Source of the DNA: Competibacteraceae bacterium UBA2792
GTDB lineage: Bacteria > Pseudomonadota > Gammaproteobacteria > Competibacterales > Competibacteraceae
Length of the DNA stretch: 11,422 bases
Direction of reading: 5' to 3'
NCBI GenBank assembly: GCA_002352125.1
Contig: DEHU01000030.1
Coordinates: 1-11,422, forward strand
Both the position numbers and the translations under genes were made by a program. Below the pieces are notes generated by a model, which saw only the letters and a program-made list of their open reading frames with translations, was not told where the DNA came from and made no database searches. Shown here piece by piece: positions 1-5,745 of this stretch; the first letter of the stretch is position 1; each line of letters starts with the position of its first letter.

Positions 1-558
1 GATTATCTCGATACCGGCCTGTTCCTCGACCATCGCCTCACCCGGCGATTGTTGGGCGAACTGGCGGCCGGACGGCGTTTTCTCAACCTGTTTGGCTACA
101 CCGCTACCGCGACCGTCTACGCTGCGCTGGGCGGCGCAACCGGCACTACCACGGTCGATTTGTCGAGCACGTACTTGGATTGGGCCCGGCACAATCTCGA
201 ATTGAACGGCATCCGTGGCGCGCGGCACGAACTGGTTCAAGCCGATTGCCTGCAATGGCTGGCCCGGGCGCGGGATCGCTACGATTTGATTTTTCTCGAT
301 CCGCCAACTTTTTCCAACTCCAAGCGGATGGAAGACACTTTCGACGTGCAGCGTGACCACGTCGCACTGTTGCGCCAAGTCCTACCTCTGCTGACGCCGG
401 GCGGTGTGCTGATTTTCTCCACCAATCACCGTAAATTCCGGCTGGACCGAGACGCTCTGGCCGATTCGCGGATCGAGGACTGGAGCCGGCGCACCCTCCC
501 GCTCGATTTTGCTCGCGATCCCAAAATTCATCAGTGCTGGCGAATCACCCGACCTTGA
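1..558 (+). CDS. rlmL: 23S rRNA guanine methyltransferase RlmKL, C-terminal part (partial, 5' end outside window)
   Basis: The reading frame is open from base 1 and ends at TGA 556-558, giving 185 residues of the C-terminal end. RlmKL is a cytoplasmic SAM-dependent fusion enzyme that makes m2G2445 (RlmL half) and m7G2069 (RlmK half) in 23S rRNA; only the RlmK half is visible here. The fragment opens with [12 protein letters not shown], as in E. coli RlmL. It continues with the SAM-binding motif [13 protein letters not shown] (residues 26-38), the acidic loop [12 protein letters not shown], and the catalytic/substrate motif [15 protein letters not shown] with FDVQRDH after it. The end, [16 protein letters not shown], also matches the family terminus, so the gene is complete at its 3' end. 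No frameshift is seen. The next gene, phaC, starts 62 nt downstream and is functionally unrelated. Identification is by recalled similarity and is strong. Confidence 0.95.
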   Translation, partial: DYLDTGLFLDHRLTRRLLGELAAGRRFLNLFGYTATATVYAALGGATGTTTVDLSSTYLDWARHNLELNGIRGARHELVQADCLQWLARARDRYDLIFLDPPTFSNSKRMEDTFDVQRDHVALLRQVLPLLTPGGVLIFSTNHRKFRLDRDALADSRIEDWSRRTLPLDFARDPKIHQCWRITRP

Positions 559-573
559 AGGCACGAAAAAGCA

Positions 574-591
574 TATACTTAAGATAAGTAT
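574..591 (+). promoter_or_regulatory. Putative phaC promoter -10 box overlapped by a perfect hyphenated palindrome
   Basis: In the 62-nt AT-rich gap between rlmKL and phaC, bases 574-579 read TATACT, a near-consensus sigma-70 -10 hexamer. No good -35 box lies at normal distance; TTGAAG at 555-560 is only 13 nt away. Bases 575-591 form ATACTTA-AGA-TAAGTAT, a perfect 7+3+7 inverted repeat centred about 38 nt before the phaC start. A protein operator over the -10 region would explain both signals. Alternatively the repeat folds in RNA as a weak AT-rich hairpin followed by TTTT, acting as a poor terminator for rlmKL. The symmetry is seen directly; its role is inferred. Confidence 0.45.
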
Positions 592-608
592 TTTGACTTT
601 TACGGCCC

Positions 609-613
609 AGGAG
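609..613 (+). promoter_or_regulatory. Ribosome binding site that decides the phaC start
   Basis: AGGAG lies 7 nt before the ATG at 621 but only 1 nt before the in-frame ATG at 615. The second ATG is therefore the better start, and the longest-ORF start would add two residues wrongly. Confidence 0.7.
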
Positions 614-620
614 AATGGAT

Positions 621-2333
621 ATGAACGAAAAGACGCCGACCGATCGGCCCATCTCCGCAGATGCTATATCTTCGTTCGATCCGTTCGACATCGTCGGCTC
701 CAACCTGGCGGTACAACAGGCGTGGCTACTACAGCCGGAACGGTTGTGTACCATCGCCCAGAACCTGGCCCTCGACATCAGCCGGGCTCACGACCGTTTC
801 GCCCGCGTCAGCTTTGGCGTGCCCAGCGAGCCAGCCGTGGCCGCCGTTCCCTACGACGAGCGTTTCCAGGATCCGGTCTGGATCAACCAGCCCGGATTCG
901 CTTACGTCAAGGACATGTACCTGCTTTACGGCCGCTGGCTGGAAGACGCTATCTACACCACGTCGGATGTCGACCCGGCCCGGCGGCGGCGTGCGGCCTT
1001 CTGGACCAAGCAATGGCTGGATGCTATTGCGCCCACCAATTTTTTCTGGACCAATCCCGAAGCCTTGCGACGTTGTATCGCTACTTATGGACTTAGTTTG
1101 CTCTGGGGCCTGCAAAACTGGCTGCGCGATGTCGCCGCCGGGGACGTGCGAATGGTGGAGCCGGACGTTTTCGAAGTCGGCCGCGACCTCGCTACCGCGC
1201 CCGGCCAAGTCGTGCTGCGCAACGATCTGCTGGAACTGATCCAATACCTGCCTACCACCGAGCAAGTCCACGCCGTGCCAATCGTGTTGGTCGCGCCCTG
1301 GATCAACAAGTACTACATCATGGATTTGAGCCCGCACAACAGCTTGGTCCGCTACTTGATCGACCAAGGTTTCACCGTGTTCGCCACCAGTTGGAAAAAC
1401 CCCGGTTCCGAGGCCAGGGCGACAACCCCCGAAGATTACCTGCTTCGCGGCGTGCGGCCGGCGTTGGAGACAGCCCGAGCGATCTGCGGCGTCCCCCACG
1501 TTCACGCCGCCGGCTATTGCTTGGGCGGCACAGCGCTGGCGCTGCTGCTAGCCTGGCTCAACGCCGATCCCGCCGACCGGGCCACCAACCCGGTGGCGCA
1601 CTGGACCGCCTTCGCCGCGCTAGTGGATTTTGGCGATCCCGGCGAAATCGGCGTCTTTCTCAACGAAACCAGCTTCGAATTTTTGCGGGAACGCATGGCC
1701 GCCACCGGTTACATGGACGGCGCCACCCTGGCCAATGCCTTCCGCCTACTGCGGCCCAACAGCCTGATCTGGCACTATGCGGTACACAGTTATCTCTACG
1801 GCGAGGAACTACCCTCTAGCGACGTTCTGTTTTGGAATTGCGACACGACGCGCATGCCGGCGGCGATGCACGAGTTTTACCTGCGGGAGCTGTATCTGAA
1901 CAACCGGCTCGCCCAAGCCGGCGAACTGGAAATCGGCGACCGTCGGCTTGATCTTGGCGCGATCGCGCAATCCCTGTACGCGGTCGGCGCGGAGCAAGAC
2001 CACATCGCGCCCTGGCGACAGACTTTCCGGCTCTGCGGGCTGACCGGCGGACCGGCGCGCTACGCGCTCGCCACGTCCGGCCACATCCTGGGGGGTATCA
2101 TCAATCCGCCGGCCGATCCACCCAAACGTCGCTATTGGTCGGGCGACGCCACCGGTCAACGCGATCCCGACAATTGGCTGGAACAAACCGCCAAAGTGTC
2201 GGGTTCCTGGTGGGAAGACTGGACGCGCTGGCTAAGCGAACGTTGCGGACCGCTAGGCCCGCCACCGTCGCTGGGCAACGCCGAATATCCACCTCTCCAA
2301 GCCGCGCCCGGAAGCTACGTGCTGGAACGATAA
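621..2333 (+). CDS. phaC: Poly(3-hydroxyalkanoate) synthase (class I-type PhaC)
   Basis: A 570-residue protein, close to the usual class I length (589 in Cupriavidus necator). It polymerises (R)-3-hydroxyacyl-CoA into PHA at the granule surface and releases CoA. The alpha/beta-hydrolase core carries the lipase-like box G298-Y-C-L-G-G303 with the nucleophile Cys300. The other triad residues are Asp460 in VGAEQDHIAPW and His488 in TSGHILGG. The Asp-to-His spacing of 28 equals that of the C. necator enzyme (C319, D480, H508). The N-terminal PhaC domain covers roughly residues 60-230 (YDERFQDPVW, NFFWTNPEALRR). The start at 621 is chosen from its Shine-Dalgarno spacing. phaA, phaB, phasin and phaE are not adjacent, so precursors must come from elsewhere. 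Absence of phaE next door and the full length argue against class III. Class I versus class II (medium-chain monomers) is not certain from sequence alone. Confidence 0.93.
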   Translation: MNEKTPTDRPISADAISSFDPFDIVGSNLAVQQAWLLQPERLCTIAQNLALDISRAHDRFARVSFGVPSEPAVAAVPYDERFQDPVWINQPGFAYVKDMYLLYGRWLEDAIYTTSDVDPARRRRAAFWTKQWLDAIAPTNFFWTNPEALRRCIATYGLSLLWGLQNWLRDVAAGDVRMVEPDVFEVGRDLATAPGQVVLRNDLLELIQYLPTTEQVHAVPIVLVAPWINKYYIMDLSPHNSLVRYLIDQGFTVFATSWKNPGSEARATTPEDYLLRGVRPALETARAICGVPHVHAAGYCLGGTALALLLAWLNADPADRATNPVAHWTAFAALVDFGDPGEIGVFLNETSFEFLRERMAATGYMDGATLANAFRLLRPNSLIWHYAVHSYLYGEELPSSDVLFWNCDTTRMPAAMHEFYLRELYLNNRLAQAGELEIGDRRLDLGAIAQSLYAVGAEQDHIAPWRQTFRLCGLTGGPARYALATSGHILGGIINPPADPPKRRYWSGDATGQRDPDNWLEQTAKVSGSWWEDWTRWLSERCGPLGPPPSLGNAEYPPLQAAPGSYVLER

Positions 2334-2348
2334 GGGAATAGTTCCAGC
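2321..2348. terminator. Stem-loop spanning the phaC stop codon
   Basis: GCTGGAAC (2321-2328) and GTTCCAGC (2341-2348) are perfect 8-bp inverted arms around a 12-nt loop that contains the phaC TAA stop. An A-run follows on the plus strand rather than a T-run, so this is not a textbook intrinsic terminator in either direction. It may protect the phaC mRNA 3' end or attenuate read-through toward the convergent adenosyltransferase gene. Confidence 0.45.
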
Positions 2349-2407
2349 AAAAAGAAATCCCCACCCAAACCCTCTCCTGCAAGAAGAGGCAAATTCCGTA
2401 CAGCTTT

Positions 2408-2959
2408 TCAAGCGCGGCTCGGATTGCGCCACAGCACCTCGACACCGCCCTCGTCGCGGGCCAGAATGCGACACAGCACGAACAGCAAATCCGACAACCG
2501 ATTCAGATAGATTTGAGCGTTATCGCCCACCTCCTCCTCTCGCGCCAGGGTCACTAATCGCCGCTCCGCCCGCCGGCAAATCGCTCGTGCCATGTGGCAA
2601 TCCGCCGCCGCTCGACCACCACCTGGCAAAACGAACTCCTTTAGCGGCGGTAACTGCTGGTTGAAGTCGTTCAGGGCCACCTCCAGTCGCGTTATGTCTT
2701 CGGCCTTGACCGCCTGATAGCCCGGAACGCTCAATTCTCCGCCCAAATCGAACAGCTTGTGCTGCACTTCCTGCAAGCGCTCGCGCATGGCGTCGCGCAG
2801 ATCGTGTACCAAAACCCGGCCGACGGCACAGTTCAATTCGTCCACCTCGCCGATGGCTTCAATGCGCAGACAATCCTTGGCGACCCGCTCGCCGTTGCCC
2901 AAACCCGTCGTCCCGCCGTCTCCAGTGCGGGTGTAGATTTTGGAAAGTCGGTTGCCCAT
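2408..2959 (-). CDS. pduO: PduO-type ATP:cob(I)alamin adenosyltransferase
   Basis: A 183-residue cytoplasmic enzyme that transfers the adenosyl group of ATP to cob(I)alamin, giving adenosylcobalamin. Family signatures are in order: the N-terminal ATP-binding stretch YTRTGDGGTTGL (9-20), GEVDELN (37-43), FVLPGG (109-114), CRRAERR (128-134) and LNRLSDLLF (152-160). Length is normal for the single-domain form. The start is supported by AAGGAG about 8 nt before the ATG. The gene converges on phaC with a 74-nt gap and stands alone otherwise. Its product could supply the cofactor for methylmalonyl-CoA mutase, which can feed propionyl-CoA toward PHA or central metabolism, but that enzyme is not in the window, so the link is inference. 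The symbol is the family name; the gene is also called cobO-like or yvqK in other genomes. Confidence 0.93.
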   Translation of the reverse strand: MGNRLSKIYTRTGDGGTTGLGNGERVAKDCLRIEAIGEVDELNCAVGRVLVHDLRDAMRERLQEVQHKLFDLGGELSVPGYQAVKAEDITRLEVALNDFNQQLPPLKEFVLPGGGRAAADCHMARAICRRAERRLVTLAREEEVGDNAQIYLNRLSDLLFVLCRILARDEGGVEVLWRNPSRA

Positions 2960-3263
2960 CGTGTTTTCTCCTTCGCGCCGTCATCGGCTGTTTGCGCTAC
3001 CGCTTCTACGGTTGATATCGCGATTCCGTGGCGCTCGCCCGCTCGAATTTTTCGATCCGAACGACCAATCCCGCCGCCGGCGAATCGGAGCCTCGCGGAT
3101 CAAATCTTTCTCGAAGCCGCTCCCGATTGATCGTCGACAACCGGGCCGATGTCGAACCGATTGTACTCTCTCCGATCGCAATCAGCGTTTAAAAGCCTAA
3201 AATCTCGACCAATTACACTCCTGCATTTCGCTGGGTCGCTGTACACTATTATCGTTAAGCTAG
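2960..3263. other. Intergenic stretch with no recognisable gene
   Basis: About 300 bases between the adenosyltransferase start and the region before the receiver ORF. All frames were read; the short open stretches are Arg/Ser/Pro-rich and resemble no protein I know. The left end must hold the adenosyltransferase promoter. AT-rich patches (for example TATTAT at 3247-3252) could be -10 boxes for rightward transcription, but no convincing -35 partner is present. Confidence 0.5.
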
Positions 3264-3367
3264 AAACAGCGCGAAAGAAGGGAATCGATTTCGCGGTACG
3301 GAACGACCCGAAGCGGCCAGATCAAAGACGCGAGGCGATTCGGGTCGCTTGCAGCAGGCGCCGAGGC

Positions 3368-3425
3368 GTGGAGAGCGAGCCGAGGCAGGGGTTCCACTTT
3401 TTCGTTTTCGATCCGGTTAGAGCGG
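3368..3425 (+). pseudogene. Remnant of a histidine-kinase ATPase domain, frameshifted, upstream of the receiver
   Basis: Bases 3368-3391 read VESEPRQG in one frame. Bases 3393-3425 read STFSFSIRLER in the next frame, which runs straight into the receiver ORF. Joined, they match the end of the HATPase_c domain in hybrid sensor kinases (consensus near VESEPGxGSTFxF). The frame break falls at a four-G run, 3388-3391: removing one G restores GGT TCC. Further upstream no clear G1 box, DHp helix or sensor domain is seen, so most of the kinase is missing and a single sequencing error would not explain it. The match is short and made by eye; chance similarity cannot be excluded. Confidence 0.45.
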
Positions 3426-3854
3426 ATGAAAAACTCAATCCCATCGCCGGGTGCAAGAATGAACGATCAAAATCTGCTGCCGCGAAGCCGGGTGTTGCTG
3501 GTCGAAGATAATCTGCTGAACCAGAAATTGGCCCAAGCCATGCTCTGGCGGCTCGGCTTGGAGGTCGTGGCCGTCGACAACGGTCGCGAAGCCGTTGAAA
3601 CGCTACGTCGGGATACCTTCGATGCCGTGCTGATGGATTGTCAGATGCCGGAGATGGATGGCTTCGAAGCGACGCGCGTTATCCGCGGCGACGGCGTTCA
3701 TGCCGCGCTGCCGATCATCGCGGTTACCGCCAACGCCATGGCAGGTGATCGCGAGCGCTGTTTGGCGGCTGGCATGAACGATTACCTGGCCAAACCGTTT
3801 ACGTTGGATATGTTGCGAGACGTGCTACGGCGCTGGCTGGTACCGACGCCGTGA
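3426..3854 (+). CDS. Receiver (REC) domain protein, possibly the C-terminal relic of a hybrid histidine kinase
   Basis: A 142-residue ORF made almost wholly of one receiver domain. From the ATG at 3426, the acidic pair is E27-D28 (VLLVEDN), the phosphoacceptor is D71 (VLMDCQMPEMDGFEATR), the switch Thr is T101 (AVTANAM) and the conserved Lys is K123 (YLAKPF). All catalytic residues are intact, so it should accept phosphate from a histidine kinase. There is no output domain. The MDCQMPEMDG, TANAM and AAGMNDYLAKPF wording is typical of receivers fused to hybrid kinases rather than of CheY. Neither the ATG at 3426 nor the one at 3459 has a good Shine-Dalgarno sequence, and the first 20 residues look like a kinase-receiver linker. 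It may therefore be a stranded fragment, or a re-used single-domain regulator. No partner kinase is in the window. Confidence 0.8.
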   Translation: MKNSIPSPGARMNDQNLLPRSRVLLVEDNLLNQKLAQAMLWRLGLEVVAVDNGREAVETLRRDTFDAVLMDCQMPEMDGFEATRVIRGDGVHAALPIIAVTANAMAGDRERCLAAGMNDYLAKPFTLDMLRDVLRRWLVPTP

Positions 3855-3884
3855 GCATCGCCGCCAGCGCCATTCGCTCACGGC
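3848..3884. terminator. Inverted repeat spanning both stop codons of two convergent genes
   Basis: GCCGTGAGC (3848-3856) and GCTCACGGC (3876-3884) are perfect 9-bp arms around a 19-nt GC-rich loop. Each arm contains the TGA stop of one gene: the receiver ORF on the plus strand and the glycosyltransferase on the minus strand. The hairpin would form in both transcripts. No T-run follows on either side, so termination without Rho is doubtful. Confidence 0.5.
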
Positions 3885-5041
3885 ATCGGCATACCGGCGT
3901 TATCGATTTCGTCGTACAAATCGAGATACGCCTTCGCTTCGGCATTCAGGGTAAACCAGAGCATCGCCCGGTCGCGTCCGGCTGCGCCCAGCTCGGCGCG
4001 CGCTTCGGGATTCGCTCGCAACAAGCGCAGCGTGGTTTCCGCCAACGCGGGCGGGTTATCGGGCGGAACCAGCAGCGAAACCAGCGGCGTGTCGGCCAGA
4101 ATATCGGCGATACCGCCGGTTCGGCTGGCAACGACCGGAATCTCGCAGGCCAGCGCCTCCAGCACGGCGTTCGGCGAGCCACCGCCGCGCGTTGGATACC
4201 AAAACACGTCCAGCAAGCCGTAATAAGCCGCCAGCCGCTCTTGCGGCAACCACGGTAGTTCGCGCACAGCAGAGCGTAGTTCGGGGCGCGCATCCAGAAA
4301 TTCCGCCAGAATCGACCGCGCGTTCTCGCGTACTCCGCCGATCAACAATAGCGTCGCTTGTGGATAATGCCTTCGGAGCAGGACAAGCGCTTGCAACATC
4401 GTCGAGAGTCCCTTCTCGGGACAGGCTTCGCCGGTGAAGCCGAGCCGAGGATGCGCCGCCGCCAGATCCAATTCGCTCAACAGCTCCGGGCCAGGAGGAA
4501 CGGGTTGAAAGCGAACGCAATCCACGCCGTCCGGAATCCAGCGCACTAATCCGGTCGCACCGAGTTCGACGGAAAGCTGGCACAATTCGCGGGAAACGCC
4601 GACGACCGCGTTGGCGCGCTGGAGAGCGAACAGCAAACCTCCATAACGTTCGGAGCGAAAAATGTCGCGGTGGAGATCGTTGCCCCGCGCAGCCAAAACG
4701 AATGGAGTGGAAGTAACGCGAGCCGCTAGCGCTACGGGAAAACCGGTCAAGCTGGGATAAATACCGTGCAACAGACGATAGGGACCGCGCTCGCGCAGCA
4801 AATGGAACGCCTGTTGCTGTGCTTCGGCCCAGGTGGGAGCAGTCGCGCGCAATACGGGAAAACCGCCGTCGGCCGCGAACGTCGTGATCGCTGTGGAGTT
4901 CGAGCGCCCAAGAACGACGACTTCGAGCCGCAGATGAGGTTGTAGCTGTCTCGCCAAATGGGCGGCAGCCAAGGCCAACCCTCCCCGATCCGGCGGAAAA
5001 GCGGGCGTAACGATAACGATGGGTAGGGAAAATCGCGACAT
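3878..5041 (-). CDS. GT4-family glycosyltransferase
   Basis: A 387-residue GT-B fold protein with two Rossmann-like halves. The N-terminal half begins IVIVTPAFPPDRGGLALAAAH, the usual acceptor-side loop of family 4 enzymes. The C-terminal half has LGFTGEACPEKGL (the GRLxxEKG position) and GGGSPNAVLEALAC followed by PVVASRTGG (roughly residues 282-310), which binds the nucleotide sugar. The first Glu of the EX7E motif is replaced by Gly, while the second Glu is present. Sugar donor and acceptor cannot be told. The chosen ATG at 5041 has no nearby Shine-Dalgarno. A TTG at 5047 is in frame, and GGAG at 5067-5064 is correctly spaced (7 nt) from an in-frame ATT at 5056, so a rare ATT start is possible. 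It is the last gene of the minus-strand run, 71 nt after the TetR gene. No signal peptide or membrane segment is evident. Confidence 0.88.
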   Translation of the reverse strand: MSRFSLPIVIVTPAFPPDRGGLALAAAHLARQLQPHLRLEVVVLGRSNSTAITTFAADGGFPVLRATAPTWAEAQQQAFHLLRERGPYRLLHGIYPSLTGFPVALAARVTSTPFVLAARGNDLHRDIFRSERYGGLLFALQRANAVVGVSRELCQLSVELGATGLVRWIPDGVDCVRFQPVPPGPELLSELDLAAAHPRLGFTGEACPEKGLSTMLQALVLLRRHYPQATLLLIGGVRENARSILAEFLDARPELRSAVRELPWLPQERLAAYYGLLDVFWYPTRGGGSPNAVLEALACEIPVVASRTGGIADILADTPLVSLLVPPDNPPALAETTLRLLRANPEARAELGAAGRDRAMLWFTLNAEAKAYLDLYDEIDNAGMPMP

Positions 5042-5112
5042 TGGCAAATGTGTAATAGCAACGCTCCGTAGAGCGCGTTCGAGCTTCGTTACCGGCCGTC
5101 AGAGATGGCCGA

Positions 5113-5718
5113 TCAATTCCGGCCAACGAATCCAGCCAGATAATTGTCCAGCAGCGAACCGGCGACCTCCTGCATCGAACGACCGCCGACGCTTTCCAGT
5201 TTGCGGTCGAGGCTGAGCACGCAAATACCGTGGATACCGCTCCATAGCGCACGGGCGGCTAACGCGATATCCGCCGCCGGCCGTTGCGGACACAGCAGAG
5301 CCAAGTGATGCTGCACCAGCTCGAACATTCGCGCCACTTTCTCGGTAAAGGGGTCCGTTACCGTTTGCCCTTCCGGTAAGCGGTGTTCGTATAAAGCCAA
5401 CCAGCGATTGGTTTCGACCAAAGCAAAGCTCAGATAGGCTTGAGCGAGCGCCTGGATCGCGGCGACCGGCGACGGCCGGTTGGCGACGGCGGTCGCCAGC
5501 TTTCCGTATAGCGCGTCCAGCGTTCGCTCGTTCATCTGGACGATCAGATCATCGAGGTTGCGAAAGACCATGTACAAGCTGCCCACCGTGTAGCCGATGG
5601 ACGCAACCACCTTGCGGGTGCTCAATCCGGCCAAGCCGTGCGCGGCGACCAACTGCTCGGCCGCTTGCAGCGAGATTTCGCGCAGTTCTTCGCGCGTGTG
5701 TTCATTGCGTCTTCCCAC
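5113..5718 (-). CDS. TetR/AcrR-family transcriptional regulator with WHG-type C-terminal domain
   Basis: A 201-residue regulator. The N-terminal DNA-binding domain spans about residues 8-55, with the helix-turn-helix around STRKVVASIGYTVGSLYMVF (33-52), including the family's G-x-LY-x-F signature. The C-terminal ligand/dimer half contains ALWSGIHGICVLS (157-169), the WHG motif of the TetR_C_33 group. The start is GTG at 5718 because GGAGG lies 6 nt upstream; the longer open frame from GTG 5742 has no such signal. It begins 27 nt after the kinase stop, so it is likely cotranscribed with the signalling triad and the glycosyltransferase. It may repress its own operon: a palindrome sits ahead of the first gene at 9522-9534. 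The ligand is unknown. Confidence 0.9.
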   Translation of the reverse strand: MGRRNEHTREELREISLQAAEQLVAAHGLAGLSTRKVVASIGYTVGSLYMVFRNLDDLIVQMNERTLDALYGKLATAVANRPSPVAAIQALAQAYLSFALVETNRWLALYEHRLPEGQTVTDPFTEKVARMFELVQHHLALLCPQRPAADIALAARALWSGIHGICVLSLDRKLESVGGRSMQEVAGSLLDNYLAGFVGRN

Positions 5719-5745
5719 GAGAATCCTCCGGCTTGCCGCCACCGC

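Noticed and set aside
729..1505. A 258-codon minus-strand open frame inside phaC
   Set aside because: Antisense shadow of an unmistakable PHA synthase.
2370..2400. CCTCT...AGAGG short stem after phaC as an intrinsic terminator
   Set aside because: Only 5 bp with a 9-nt loop and no T-run; too weak to call.
3149..3511. A 120-codon plus-strand open frame before the receiver as a real gene
   Set aside because: Its end overlaps the receiver in a different frame and the bulk matches nothing. Only the VESEPRQG portion is meaningful, and it is better explained as a kinase remnant.
4056..5252. A 398-codon minus-strand open frame overlapping the glycosyltransferase in another frame
   Set aside because: Arg/Ser-rich translation with no domain, crossing from the TetR gene into the glycosyltransferase; the competing frames encode clear protein families.
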